Shown here: in pieces, positions 7,078 to 15,550 of the stretch
Layout: each line of letters starts with the position of its first letter
Numbering within the stretch: position 1 is the stretch's first letter
Source: Bacillota bacterium
Lineage (GTDB): Bacteria; Eremiobacterota; SpSt-956; JAKJGF01
Direction: 5' to 3'
DNA length: 21,464 nucleotides
NCBI GenBank assembly: GCA_029555925.1
Contig: JAKPQU010000518.1
Coordinates: forward strand, 1-21,464
Made by a program: the position numbers and the translations under genes
Notes under the pieces: generated by a model
Databases searched by the model: none
Told to the model about the DNA's origin: nothing
Seen by the model: only the letters and a program-made list of their open reading frames with translations

Positions 7078-10000
7078 ATGGAACATACTCTATTTATATT
7101 ACCTCTTTTATTTTCAATAATAATTCTCCTGGGTCTGGCAATTTATGCGTATCAATTTCAGAATATACCTACTGCCAGATATTTCAGAAATCTTATGCTT
7201 TTATGTGCTTTCTGGGCATTTCTTTACGCCATGGATATACATACTACTGATTTAACATTAAAAATTATTATCACAAAAATCAGATTCACAGTAGTATCAT
7301 TAATCCCACCTTTAACCTTACTTATGGTAATAAGTCATATAAATAAATCGGAATGGATAAAGAGGCGCCTTATTACATCATTAATGGTTTTTCCTTTTAT
7401 CACATGGATTCTTATGTGGACATCAGAATATCATAAAATGTTCAGGTATAACTATCATATAGATAAATCCGGCCCCTTCTATGTTTTACTTTCTACAAAC
7501 GGTCTCTGGTACTGGCTCTACTGTTTTTACTGTTATGCCCTGCTTATGACAACAGTAATATTACTCATAAAACATATAAGAGAAGGGTCTTTTTTTTATT
7601 ACAGCCAGACTATCCTGATAATTATAGCTACAGTAATACCGTCTGTAAGTGATATACTCTTTAATATGGGAATTACACCGCTAAAAGGCTATAATATGAC
7701 ATCTACCATTCTGTCTGTTACAGGTATATTCTATGCAATAGCAATATTTCGTTACCGAATGCTGGACATTATACCTGTTGCAAGAAGCACTTTAATAGAT
7801 AATATGAGTGATCTTATGATTGTTTTTGATGAAAAAAACAGACTTGCCGATATAAATCCTTCTGCAAAAGAAATACTGGAAAATAAAAGCATTAACCTCA
7901 CAGGGAAAACATTCAGTGAAATTTTTAATGCCTGGCCGGATATGCTTTCCCTTGAACATACAGATTCGATAAAGAAGGAAATCACTTTTCAAAAAGAAGA
8001 GATAGATAAATATTTTGATCTATTAATCAGCCCTGTAAAAACTAAAAAAAGTTCTTTCACAGGAAAATTGATAGTAATGAGAGATATTACAGAAAGAAAA
8101 AAATCTGAAGAAATACTCAAAGAAAGTGAAGAAAGATTTCGTCTTATGGTTGACATCATGCCCTTACCTCTTGTGATGATAAGAATGTCAGATAATACTG
8201 TTATCTATATCAATCAGAAAGCATCTGAACTGTTCGGTATTGAAAAATCTCCTGCTCCAGTGAAAAGATCAACTGATTATTATGTAAATCCACAGGACAG
8301 AATGTCTATTATAAATGAAATTCAAAGGGAAGGATATGTAAGGCACAGAGAAGTAAAGTTTAAAAATGAGATGGGAGAACATTTCTGGGCCATCCTGTCT
8401 GCCGTTACGACAGAGTTCAATAAAGAAAAAGTATTCTTTGCAGGCCTGAGTGATATTACAGAGAGAAAAGCCTTTGAAGAACAATTGCATAAAGCAAAAG
8501 AAGAAGCAGAATCTGCAAATAAAACAAAAAGTATTTTTCTTGCAAACATGTCACACGAGATAAGAACACCTCTGACAGGTATTACTGGCATGCTAAATCT
8601 CCTCTCAGAAACACCCCTGACAGAAGAGCAGAAAGATTATGTCAATACAGCAAGAAAAAGCTCTGAAACACTTCTTTATATCATAAATGACATACTGGAT
8701 TTTTCCAGGATAGAAGCAGGAAAAATGGAAATGGAAAATATATCTTTTGACCTGGACAGTGTAATAAAAGATGTTACGGACATAACCTTTTTTAAAGGAA
8801 AAGAAAAAGGTCTTGACTGCAGATACAATATTTCTCCCCAGGTTCCTCTTTTTCTGAAAGGAGACCCTGTAAGGGTAAAGCAAATACTTTTCAATATTAC
8901 AGGTAATGCCGTAAAATTTACATCAAAAGGACAGATTCTCCTGGAAGTAAATAAAGAAAAAGAAGATGAAGAAAAAGTAAAGATCTATTTTTCAGTAAAA
9001 GACACAGGGCCCGGTATAGCAGAGGAAAAACAGCATCTACTCTTTAAATCTTTCAGCCAGTTAGACAGTTCGAGAACTCCGGGAGGGACAGGTCTCGGTC
9101 TTGCCATATCAAAAAACCTGTGTGAAATGATGGGCGGAAAAATCGGTGTTGAAAGTAAAGAAGGAGAAGGTTCTGAATTCCGGTTTACCCTTGAATTTGA
9201 AAAAGATCGTGAGAGAAAGGAGAAAATAAATAACGAAGGTTTAGAAAAAGTTTCAATAAAAGAATGTGAAAAAAAATCATATAAAATACTTCTTGCAGAG
9301 GATAATATTGTAAATCAAAAGGTCATTGCCAGTATATTGAAAAAGAAAAATTACACTTATGTTGATACAGTATCAAACGGTTATGAAGCAATAGAATTTT
9401 TACAAAATACAGATTATGACCTGGTCCTTATGGATTGTCAGATGCCGGGCCTGGACGGTTATGAAACAACAAAATTAATAAGAAGCGAAGAGTCTTCAGT
9501 TATTAACAGAAATATACCTGTTATAGCAATGACTGCCGGTGCTATGAAAGGGGACAGAGAAAAATGCCTGCAATCAGGTATGAATGATTATATGACAAAA
9601 CCTGTAAATATAGATCTCCTTATAGAAACAATTGAAAAATGGATTCTTCGGAAAGATAATGTTAGCGAAGATTCTGGCGAAGATTCTAGCGAAGATTCTG
9701 GCGAAGATTCTGGCGAAGATAGGGACAAAGATAAATTTTACGAAGATAAAGGAAAATATATACATGTCGTAAAAAATTCTGAATTATATAAAATATTCAA
9801 TTACAGGGCTTTTCAGGAAAATCTCATAAAAGATGAAGATACTGCAAAAAAAATTGTATCAGCCTTTATAGAAGAAACAGATAAAATATTAAAAAATCTG
9901 AGAAAAGCAGCGGAAAAGAATGATATAAATGGAGTAAAATCATTATCCCATGCATTGAAAGGTTCTTCGGCTATTGTCTTTGCAGAAATACTTTCTCACT

Positions 10001-10128
10001 CTGCAGGAGAGCTTGAGGAAAAAGCCAGAAGCGGTTTTTTAGATAAGGGAGAAGATTCTATAAAAAAGATTGAAGAAGATTTCGAAATATTCAAAGAAAA
10101 GGCCGGAAAGTGGATGGAGACAGGTTAG
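7078..10128 (+). CDS. Membrane hybrid sensor histidine kinase: 7TM-PAS-PAS-HisKA-HATPase-REC-HPt
   Basis: A 1016-aa multi-step phosphorelay protein. Residues 1-230 hold about seven membrane spans of the histidine-kinase 7TM input type. PAS 1 is about 236-345 and PAS 2 about 346-468, each ending in DITERK. HisKA has the H-box with His493 (MSHEIRTPL). The ATPase domain shows the N-box (NITGNAVKFT) and the G-boxes DTGPGIA and GGTGLGLAI. A receiver follows (about 745-855) with acceptor Asp786 in LMDCQMPGLDG, and then an HPt domain with His958 (SHALKGSS). All phosphotransfer residues are present, so a His493-Asp786-His958 relay is expected; the final response regulator is not obvious. An acidic 12-bp repeat lies between REC and HPt. 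AGGA at 7068-7071 supports the ATG. The gene stands alone, divergent from the PHP-like gene and convergent with the lipoprotein gene. Confidence 0.95.
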   Translation: MEHTLFILPLLFSIIILLGLAIYAYQFQNIPTARYFRNLMLLCAFWAFLYAMDIHTTDLTLKIIITKIRFTVVSLIPPLTLLMVISHINKSEWIKRRLITSLMVFPFITWILMWTSEYHKMFRYNYHIDKSGPFYVLLSTNGLWYWLYCFYCYALLMTTVILLIKHIREGSFFYYSQTILIIIATVIPSVSDILFNMGITPLKGYNMTSTILSVTGIFYAIAIFRYRMLDIIPVARSTLIDNMSDLMIVFDEKNRLADINPSAKEILENKSINLTGKTFSEIFNAWPDMLSLEHTDSIKKEITFQKEEIDKYFDLLISPVKTKKSSFTGKLIVMRDITERKKSEEILKESEERFRLMVDIMPLPLVMIRMSDNTVIYINQKASELFGIEKSPAPVKRSTDYYVNPQDRMSIINEIQREGYVRHREVKFKNEMGEHFWAILSAVTTEFNKEKVFFAGLSDITERKAFEEQLHKAKEEAESANKTKSIFLANMSHEIRTPLTGITGMLNLLSETPLTEEQKDYVNTARKSSETLLYIINDILDFSRIEAGKMEMENISFDLDSVIKDVTDITFFKGKEKGLDCRYNISPQVPLFLKGDPVRVKQILFNITGNAVKFTSKGQILLEVNKEKEDEEKVKIYFSVKDTGPGIAEEKQHLLFKSFSQLDSSRTPGGTGLGLAISKNLCEMMGGKIGVESKEGEGSEFRFTLEFEKDRERKEKINNEGLEKVSIKECEKKSYKILLAEDNIVNQKVIASILKKKNYTYVDTVSNGYEAIEFLQNTDYDLVLMDCQMPGLDGYETTKLIRSEESSVINRNIPVIAMTAGAMKGDREKCLQSGMNDYMTKPVNIDLLIETIEKWILRKDNVSEDSGEDSSEDSGEDSGEDRDKDKFYEDKGKYIHVVKNSELYKIFNYRAFQENLIKDEDTAKKIVSAFIEETDKILKNLRKAAEKNDINGVKSLSHALKGSSAIVFAEILSHSAGELEEKARSGFLDKGEDSIKKIEEDFEIFKEKAGKWMETG
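9667..9720 (+). repeat. 12-bp coding repeat in the REC-HPt linker
   Basis: Units of GATTCTGGCGAA type code for about four to five copies of acidic tetrapeptides (SGED, SSED) from residue about 864. They sit exactly between receiver and HPt, so copy-number change would alter only linker length. The unit is a multiple of three and keeps other frames open on the reverse strand. Confidence 0.85.
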
Positions 10129-10194
10129 GAAATTATTTTAAATTCTATAAATTCACCAAAATCCTTAACCTGTCCTCTATCAATAAAAGAAATC

Positions 10195-10224
10195 GGGTAT
10201 CTCGGAGTTTCTTCCGAAATACCC
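10195..10224. terminator. Hairpin between convergent genes, likely terminator
   Basis: A 12-bp stem with one mismatch (GGGTATCTCGGA with TCCGAAATACCC) and a 6-nt loop lies in the 133-nt gap between the two facing stop codons. On the minus strand it is followed by GATTTCTTTTATTG, a fair T-rich tail for the lipoprotein transcript. The + strand tail is weaker (AAAATTCGTTGTTTT). Confidence 0.6.
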
Positions 10225-10261
10225 AAAATTCGTTGTTTTGATCCTGGTAACCCAATTAGAA

Positions 10262-12433
10262 TTACTGGAAAATATTATATGTATTCATAAATACCGGGTG
10301 AAAAGAAAATTGTACTGATACATTTGCTCCGCTATGATTATTTGAAGAAGCCTGTATAATTGTACCTTGAGACATAGTTACCTGTTTACTACTAGCAGAC
10401 ATGGTAGGAGTCATTCCAGAAAAAACGTTACTAACTTTTGTATCTATTTGATCATAACTCTCGTTAGACATATAGTTACTAATACCGTTTGGATAGTCTC
10501 CTGTGAAAACAAAACACCTGCAATACACATTCTTCTGTTTTGCTCCACCATCAGATGTATGAAAATATAAATAAGTAGAATGATTATAAAATAAGCTTGA
10601 AATATCTGTAGTCCTAAATTGATATAGCGTATCAAACATAAGCTTCTGTTCGTGAAGCGTACCTGCATTTTGGGTAACAGGGTAATTAAACCACATATTA
10701 TTCATTATCTCGGGGTTGTCTTTCGTTGGAAAATAAGTATAGCCTGACATATTTTCGTCAGCGTCATTCATTTGAGGATACCATGCACCTCCAGAAATTA
10801 ACCTTAATAACATGTGTCCCCAGTTCCATCTACCGGAAAAACACCCAAATTTTACCGTGTTAGTGGCAGTTTGATTTGTAGTGGCTGTTTTATAATCAGG
10901 ATTATTCGGATCATAGTAAAGAATAGTAACAGTCCCCAGATTTGAACTGGTATTATACCATGGCTGGCCGGCAATAGACACATTATATGTTCCTGCAGGC
11001 AAATTGGCATTAAAAGCATGAGTTGTATTAGAGGGATCTGCAGTGGTATCAAACTCATAAATAGCCCAGTTATTATCAGGAGATGCAGCCATATATGATG
11101 GATACCGTTGCCATTGTGTATAAGGAAATCTACCAGCCATCTTTTTAGCCTGTACAGAAACACTGGCCTGAGTGACATTATTTTGACTCAAATTAAGTGT
11201 AATAGTACGAGGAGAACTTGCATCTGAATCCTGAGCATAATTATAAGGTGTAATAATAATCCCATGAAGGCCGAAGTTATTTTCAAAAGCATTTCTTACC
11301 TGAGCGGTGAAGAATCTGGAACGGGCATAAACCATTAAAAAAATATTATCCTTAGCAAGACCGGTTCCTCCCGCTCCGATAACTCCGGCACTTTGTGTAT
11401 AAGAGCATTCATTAACATAATTATTTACTGTCCGGTAATCATACATATTTAACATCATGTACTGAACAGTATTGTGAAATGCTAAAATTTCATCTGTAAG
11501 TAACTGTTTATATGTTCCATTCAAATAGGAGCTGGCAGCTGTTCCACTAGGGTCCTTATAATTATTTATTTCTGTTACAATAATAAGTGCTTTTGTCTGA
11601 TAATTAAGTATCTGGGCAAAATAATTTTCAAGTAGAAGATAATTAGCCATAGCATTATTTGGATCTGTCATGGCAGAAGTAGGGTTTTGAAGGATAATTT
11701 TATCTACAAATTGTTTTAAAACTCCATCTAAGGCTGTAGTACTTGGACAGATTGCATCATGTATGCCCTGAATCTGCGTTTCCAAAACACCAAAATTATA
11801 AGTAGCATAAGTAGCTATTTCTTTTTTTAGTGTTATGACTTCAGGAGAGTTAGGGTCAACATTTGGATCCAGCTTGCTTCCCTGTTGTGAAAAATACATA
11901 AATCCAGATGGACTGGTTGTATCAAATTTAGATGAAATATTAGTTATATATGTACCAAGAACTGTATTAGATATGTAACTCTCCAGGTTTACCTGTGTGA
12001 TGAGAAGCTGATGTTGTAAAGCAGTAAGCTGTTGTTCTATCACTGTAAGCTGGGATAAAACTTGATCCATTTTTGAATTCATTTCTTTTAGCTGGTTGTT
12101 TATTTGTTCCAACTCTTGCTCTTCTGTGTTAAAACCAAGTGCATTTCCAATCAAATCAAGTACTCTTCCTGTTGTATTATCTCCTATCCATGATTTAACC
12201 CCATCTTTAAGACCTTCTGTAATCAGATCTATAAATCCTGAGGCTAACCCTCCTGATTCTGAACTTACCATTCCCAGGGGAGGATCATGTAAGGGAACTT
12301 CGCCTGAAACGGTAGGAGTAGGTATTACCGGTAAGGTATTTACCCGGTTATCTCCACCGCATCCTATAAAAAACATGGTAATGATAACAGTGGTTACAAG
12401 TAATACACCTGTCAGAATAAATGTTTTCTTCAA
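10262..12433 (-). CDS. Predicted lipoprotein with coiled coil, function unknown
   Basis: A 723-aa exported lipoprotein. After KK, a hydrophobic run (residues 4-23) ends in FFIGC with lipobox Cys25 followed by Gly-Gly, so anchoring in the outer membrane or cell surface is plausible. Residues 26-60 are Pro/Ser rich. Residues 65-103 form amphipathic helices, and 104-150 is a strongly predicted coiled coil (runs of QL, Q and E in heptads). The middle (150-390) is helical. Residues about 390-700 are Asn/Thr/Tyr/Trp rich and probably beta-strand, as in surface-binding domains. I recognise no family. The helical N-half plus beta C-half recalls pore-forming or adhesin layouts, but this is only a resemblance. 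The start is TTG with AAGGAGGGA at 12440-12448. It is monocistronic by context, with a 10-bp inverted repeat just upstream. Confidence 0.8.
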   Translation of the reverse strand: MKKTFILTGVLLVTTVIITMFFIGCGGDNRVNTLPVIPTPTVSGEVPLHDPPLGMVSSESGGLASGFIDLITEGLKDGVKSWIGDNTTGRVLDLIGNALGFNTEEQELEQINNQLKEMNSKMDQVLSQLTVIEQQLTALQHQLLITQVNLESYISNTVLGTYITNISSKFDTTSPSGFMYFSQQGSKLDPNVDPNSPEVITLKKEIATYATYNFGVLETQIQGIHDAICPSTTALDGVLKQFVDKIILQNPTSAMTDPNNAMANYLLLENYFAQILNYQTKALIIVTEINNYKDPSGTAASSYLNGTYKQLLTDEILAFHNTVQYMMLNMYDYRTVNNYVNECSYTQSAGVIGAGGTGLAKDNIFLMVYARSRFFTAQVRNAFENNFGLHGIIITPYNYAQDSDASSPRTITLNLSQNNVTQASVSVQAKKMAGRFPYTQWQRYPSYMAASPDNNWAIYEFDTTADPSNTTHAFNANLPAGTYNVSIAGQPWYNTSSNLGTVTILYYDPNNPDYKTATTNQTATNTVKFGCFSGRWNWGHMLLRLISGGAWYPQMNDADENMSGYTYFPTKDNPEIMNNMWFNYPVTQNAGTLHEQKLMFDTLYQFRTTDISSLFYNHSTYLYFHTSDGGAKQKNVYCRCFVFTGDYPNGISNYMSNESYDQIDTKVSNVFSGMTPTMSASSKQVTMSQGTIIQASSNNHSGANVSVQFSFHPVFMNTYNIFQ

Positions 12434-12439
12434 AAAATC

Positions 12440-12448
12440 TCCCTCCTT
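12440..12448 (-). promoter_or_regulatory. RBS deciding the TTG start of the lipoprotein gene
   Basis: Minus-strand AAGGAGGGA is centred about 9 nt before TTG 12433-12431. No ATG or GTG in a better position gives the Lys-Lys signal peptide. Confidence 0.75.
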
Positions 12449-12455
12449 AATATTT

Positions 12456-12487
12456 CTATACTTTTGCAGATTTTAGAAAAAGTATAG
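12456..12487. promoter_or_regulatory. 10-bp perfect inverted repeat upstream of the lipoprotein gene
   Basis: CTATACTTTT (12456-12465) and its exact reverse complement (12478-12487) are separated by 12 nt, directly upstream of the RBS. It could be an operator for a dimeric regulator or a leader hairpin that controls access to the RBS. The sequence cannot tell which. Confidence 0.55.
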
Positions 12488-12523
12488 TAGTGTGTTTCAT
12501 AACTTATTAGAATTTAAGTCGTC

Positions 12524-12578
12524 GTGACGCGTGACGGGTTTAATCCCTGCGCATCACGCATTACGCTTTACGCATTAC
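12524..12578. repeat. Foldback heptad element between response regulator and lipoprotein genes
   Basis: Two forward heptads (GTGACGC, GTGACGG) are followed by a 13-nt core and four reverse heptads (GCATCAC, GCATTAC, GCTTTAC, GCATTAC). The inner bases GGG and CCC can close the hairpin. The whole gap 12434-12799 has no gene. Besides this element and the upstream inverted repeat it holds a weak 7-bp hairpin at 12596-12615 and AT-rich sequence. Confidence 0.8.
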
Positions 12579-12799
12579 GAGGTCATTATTTATGGATAGT
12601 TATGAAACTAACTATAATTATAGCAATAAAAGAATATTTTTTTAATAAAGAACATATAAAAAAAATATCAAGATTTTATAAAGAATTCAACAAGAATATA
12701 ATAATTTTCATTATAATAGAAATAAGTTTTCAAAAGAAGAATATAGAACAAGAGGTATTAAGAATTGAAATCAAGAAGTTGGCTTTACCCGGCAATATT

Positions 12800-13501
12800 T
12801 CACATATTAAATCTATATCCCAGTCCCGGTTCTGTAATAATAAATTCCGGATTATCAGGATCTATTTCAATTTTTTTTCTCATATTGCCAATATGTACCC
12901 TCAGGGTATGATAGTCATTTGCATATTCAGGGCCCCAGATGGTAGTAAGAAGTATTTTATAGCTCACAGGATTTCCCCTGTTCTTAAACAACTGCTGAAG
13001 TATTGCAAATTCTGTTTTTGTAAGTTTTATCGGTTCATCATTCAGAAAGACCTGATATTTATTCAGATCAATCCTTAAACCTTTCGACTCAAAAGCAAGT
13101 TTTCCCGAAGCAAATCTCCTGGCTCTTCTTATATGGGCACGAATTCTGGCAATAAGCTCTGCCGTATTAAAAGGCTTTACAATATAATCATCTGCTCCTG
13201 CTTCAAGGGAAGCTACCTTCTCAAATTCCTGATTATAAACAGAAAGAACTATAATGGGAACTTTTGAACTTTCTCTCAATTCCCGGCAAACATCAATACC
13301 TGACATGCCGGGCATGGAAAGATCCAGAATAATCAAATCAGGAAGTTCCACAGAAGCTACAGTAAGTCCCTCTTCACCTGTTGAAGCAGTTAAAACCTTA
13401 TAGTCTCTAGTGGAAAGCACAGCTTCCAGAGTCATTCTCACCAGTTTATCATCATCTATTACAAGAATTTTTTCTCTTTTTACATGTTTCATATCACACA
13501 T
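12800..13501 (-). CDS. OmpR-family response regulator (receiver plus winged helix)
   Basis: A 233-aa DNA-binding response regulator. The receiver has the acidic pocket (DDD at 16-18), phospho-acceptor Asp60 in LIILDLSMPGMSG and the conserved Lys in YIVKPF. The C-terminal Trans_reg_C winged helix (about 135-232) includes LTKTEFAILQQL and the recognition-helix region around HTLRVHIGNMRKKI, closest by eye to KdpE/PhoB-type regulators. No dedicated histidine kinase lies beside it; the hybrid kinase at 7078 is 3 kb away and has its own receiver. The chosen ATG overlaps the TGA of ade (TGATG). A GTG one codon upstream and an ATG three codons downstream are alternatives, and no clear Shine-Dalgarno is present, so coupled translation from ade is likely. 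Its targets are unknown. Confidence 0.93.
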   Translation of the reverse strand: MCDMKHVKREKILVIDDDKLVRMTLEAVLSTRDYKVLTASTGEEGLTVASVELPDLIILDLSMPGMSGIDVCRELRESSKVPIIVLSVYNQEFEKVASLEAGADDYIVKPFNTAELIARIRAHIRRARRFASGKLAFESKGLRIDLNKYQVFLNDEPIKLTKTEFAILQQLFKNRGNPVSYKILLTTIWGPEYANDYHTLRVHIGNMRKKIEIDPDNPEFIITEPGLGYRFNM

Positions 13502-13511
13502 CACGATTCAT
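13491..13511 (-). repeat. Heptads laid over the ade stop and response regulator start
   Basis: On the minus strand the units ATGAATC, GTGATGT and GTGATAT lie in register. The TGA stop of ade and the overlapping ATG of the regulator are both inside GTGATGT. Confidence 0.65.
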
Positions 13512-15228
13512 TGCAGAAAAGTGGTACGAGAGAAAATTTAGTCACATCCACAAGTCCCCTGTCTGTAAGTTTTAAATCAGGTATTACAGGCAAAGCAAGA
13601 AAAGACATGGTCATAATCGGGTCAGATAAAACACATCCCAGTCCATGAGCGGCATCTGTCATTTCTTTTATTCTATCTCTTACTTCTTCAATGGGAAGAT
13701 CTGACATAAGGCCTGCAATGGGAAGAGGAAGTGATGCAAGGACTGCATCATTATTGACAACACACTGACCGCCTTTCATTCTAACCACTTCAATAACAGC
13801 AGTTATCATATCTTTATCATTTGTACCAACTACGATAATATTATGACTGTCATGATTTACGCTCGATGCTATGGCACCGTGTTTCATGCCAAATCCTTTT
13901 ACAAAACCGAGCCCCACATTGCCTGAAGCAAGGTGTCTTTCTATTACGGCAATTTTGAGTAAATCCTTCTCTGTATCGGCAACAGCCTTTCCGTCATAAA
14001 CGGTAAGATCTTCTACAAGATTTTTTGTAATTATCTGTTCCGAGACAATACCTATTACCCTGCCTTTCGCCTTACCATTCATATGTGACGGCAAATGAAT
14101 AGAGAAATCCAGGTCATTCCAGTTTACATTCACAGTGCTTCTCAGAGGCATTTTTTCAATATCTCCTCTTATCTTCCCCAGGAATTTCCCATCTTCTGCC
14201 ACTTTTATGCCTTTCTGATAAACCTGTCTTATATTAAAAGACTCAAAATCATCAAAAACAAGCATATCTGCATAATAGCCGGGAGCAATTGCACCTGAAT
14301 GTTTCAGTCCGAAATAACGGGCAGTATTGATGGTAGCAAGCTGAATGGCCAGTACAGGCTCGAGTCCTTCTCTGATAGCAGTTTTTACAATATAATCAAT
14401 ATGTCCTTCACTCAGAAGATCATCAGGATGACGGTCATCTGTACAGAAACTGCACCGGGAAGCATTATATAAATTTACAAGAGGTAACAGCGGTTTTAAA
14501 TTCCTGGCAGTAGTGCCATCCCTTATCATAATATGCATACCTGATTGAAGTTTTTCCCTTGCTTCTTCTACAGTGGTACATTCATGGTCAGAACCTATGC
14601 CTGCCACAATATAGGCAGAAAGGTCTTTCCCGGTAAGGCCGGGAGCATGACCGTCCACAGGGCGGTCTTCTGCTGTTACAAGTTTTTCTAACACATCGGG
14701 AACACGGTAAATAACACCCGGATAATTCATCACTTCAGCAAGCCCTATGACTCTCGGATAATTAAACATCATAACAAGATCTTCTGCCGTCAGGCTTGCC
14801 CCGGAAGTTTCCATATGGGTAGCGGGAACACAGGAAGGAAGCATAATATATACCCTGAGGGGCAGGTCTCTGCTTGTGTCACGAATATATCTGACTCCTT
14901 CAATACCCAGTACATTTGCAATTTCATGAGGATCGGTAATCACGCAGGTAGTACCATGAGGGATTACGGCACGGGCAAATTCAGGAACTGTTACCATAGA
15001 ACTTTCAAGATGGACATGGGCATCAATAAAGCCGGGACATAGATACTGACCTTTTAAATCCACTGTTTCTTTTGCTTCATATTCACCGAACCCCGTAATT
15101 ATTCCGTTATATACTGCTACATGAGTTTCATAAATCTCTCCTGAAAAAACATTTACAAGTTTTGCATTTTTTAGAAGAAGATCTGCAGGCTCTTCTCCCC
15201 TGGCTGCTGAAATAAAATGTTCAAACAT
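13501..15228 (-). CDS. ade: Adenine deaminase
   Basis: A 575-aa enzyme converting adenine to hypoxanthine and ammonia in the cytoplasm, for purine salvage or breakdown; length and layout match the Ade family. Visible motifs: PGFIDAHVHLESS (H71, H73 metal ligands), HGTTCVITDPHEIANVLG (91-108), GHAPG with His194, GSDHE with His215 and the CTDDRHPDD segment (262-270). The C-terminal half, characteristic of Ade, includes VNHDSHNIIVVG and VVNNDAVLASLPLPIAGLMSD. ATG 15228 is chosen because GGAG lies 7 nt upstream. A reading frame reaching 15303 exists only because the heptad repeat has no stops, and its extra 25 residues are repeat translation. The gene is divergent from the ygeY-like gene and overlaps the downstream regulator by one base. 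Confidence 0.95.
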   Translation of the reverse strand: MFEHFISAARGEEPADLLLKNAKLVNVFSGEIYETHVAVYNGIITGFGEYEAKETVDLKGQYLCPGFIDAHVHLESSMVTVPEFARAVIPHGTTCVITDPHEIANVLGIEGVRYIRDTSRDLPLRVYIMLPSCVPATHMETSGASLTAEDLVMMFNYPRVIGLAEVMNYPGVIYRVPDVLEKLVTAEDRPVDGHAPGLTGKDLSAYIVAGIGSDHECTTVEEAREKLQSGMHIMIRDGTTARNLKPLLPLVNLYNASRCSFCTDDRHPDDLLSEGHIDYIVKTAIREGLEPVLAIQLATINTARYFGLKHSGAIAPGYYADMLVFDDFESFNIRQVYQKGIKVAEDGKFLGKIRGDIEKMPLRSTVNVNWNDLDFSIHLPSHMNGKAKGRVIGIVSEQIITKNLVEDLTVYDGKAVADTEKDLLKIAVIERHLASGNVGLGFVKGFGMKHGAIASSVNHDSHNIIVVGTNDKDMITAVIEVVRMKGGQCVVNNDAVLASLPLPIAGLMSDLPIEEVRDRIKEMTDAAHGLGCVLSDPIMTMSFLALPVIPDLKLTDRGLVDVTKFSLVPLFCNES

Positions 15229-15235
15229 GTAATTT

Positions 15236-15239
15236 CTCC
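15236..15239 (-). promoter_or_regulatory. RBS GGAG deciding the ade start
   Basis: Minus-strand CGGAGAAAT is placed 7 nt before ATG 15228-15226. It rules out the longer frame that runs into the heptad array. Confidence 0.7.
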
Positions 15240-15253
15240 GTTCTATTTTATTC

Positions 15254-15281
15254 GTGACGCGTGACGCGTGACGCGTAAATG
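15254..15281 (+). repeat. Heptad array upstream of ade
   Basis: Three perfect GTGACGC units and a fourth GTAAATG unit, starting 14 nt upstream of the ade RBS and so probably in its leader RNA. Confidence 0.9.
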
Positions 15282-15352
15282 ATTTAAGGTTCCATTCAGG
15301 CAATCAAATTTCTACAAAAACAACTGCCATTCCTGCAATGAGAATTTAAATC

Positions 15353-15380
15353 TTGACTTAACCGAAATAATACTTATAAT
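15353..15380 (+). promoter_or_regulatory. Near-consensus sigma70 promoter for the ygeY-like operon
   Basis: TTGACT (15353-15358) and TATAAT (15375-15380) are separated by 16 nt. Transcription would begin near 15387, giving a leader of about 160 nt that carries two heptad arrays. This is the only strong promoter match seen by eye in the window. Confidence 0.7.
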
Positions 15381-15397
15381 CAGAATTGTAGATATCT

Positions 15398-15524
15398 GTA
15401 ATGAGGTTCGTAATGCGTAATGCGTGATGTCTGAAACATTACTCATAACGGATTTTTTTATTAGATTATAAATCTTTATTCAAACCGTTTCTTTTCGCGT
15501 CACGCGTTACGCGTCACGCGTCAC
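15398..15524. repeat. Inverted pair of heptad arrays in the ygeY-like leader
   Basis: Forward units GTAATGC twice and GTGATGT (15410-15430), preceded by an out-of-register GTAATGA at 15398, face reverse units GCGTCAC, GCGTTAC, GCGTCAC and GCGTCAC (15497-15524). The AT-rich core is 66 nt. The arms can pair. The element lies between the promoter and the RBS (15534-15540). Confidence 0.8.
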
Positions 15525-15550
15525 GATTATAAAAAAGGAGTCAAACAATT

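Noticed and set aside
9574..9765. Reverse-strand small frame rich in FARI repeats
   Set aside because: It is the antisense shadow of the 12-bp repeat inside the kinase gene.
12596..12615. 7-bp hairpin as terminator of the response regulator gene
   Set aside because: The stem is short and AT-rich, about 185 nt beyond the stop, and has no convincing T run.
12524..13078. Rightward 184-aa frame
   Set aside because: It starts in a heptad element and then runs antisense to the well-supported response regulator, with no RBS or recognisable domain.
15229..15303. 25-residue N-terminal extension of adenine deaminase
   Set aside because: It is a translation of the heptad array, upstream of a good RBS and the normal family start.
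15229..15550. Purine riboswitch upstream of ade or the ygeY-like gene
   Set aside because: I looked for the conserved purine-riboswitch core in both orientations and did not see it.
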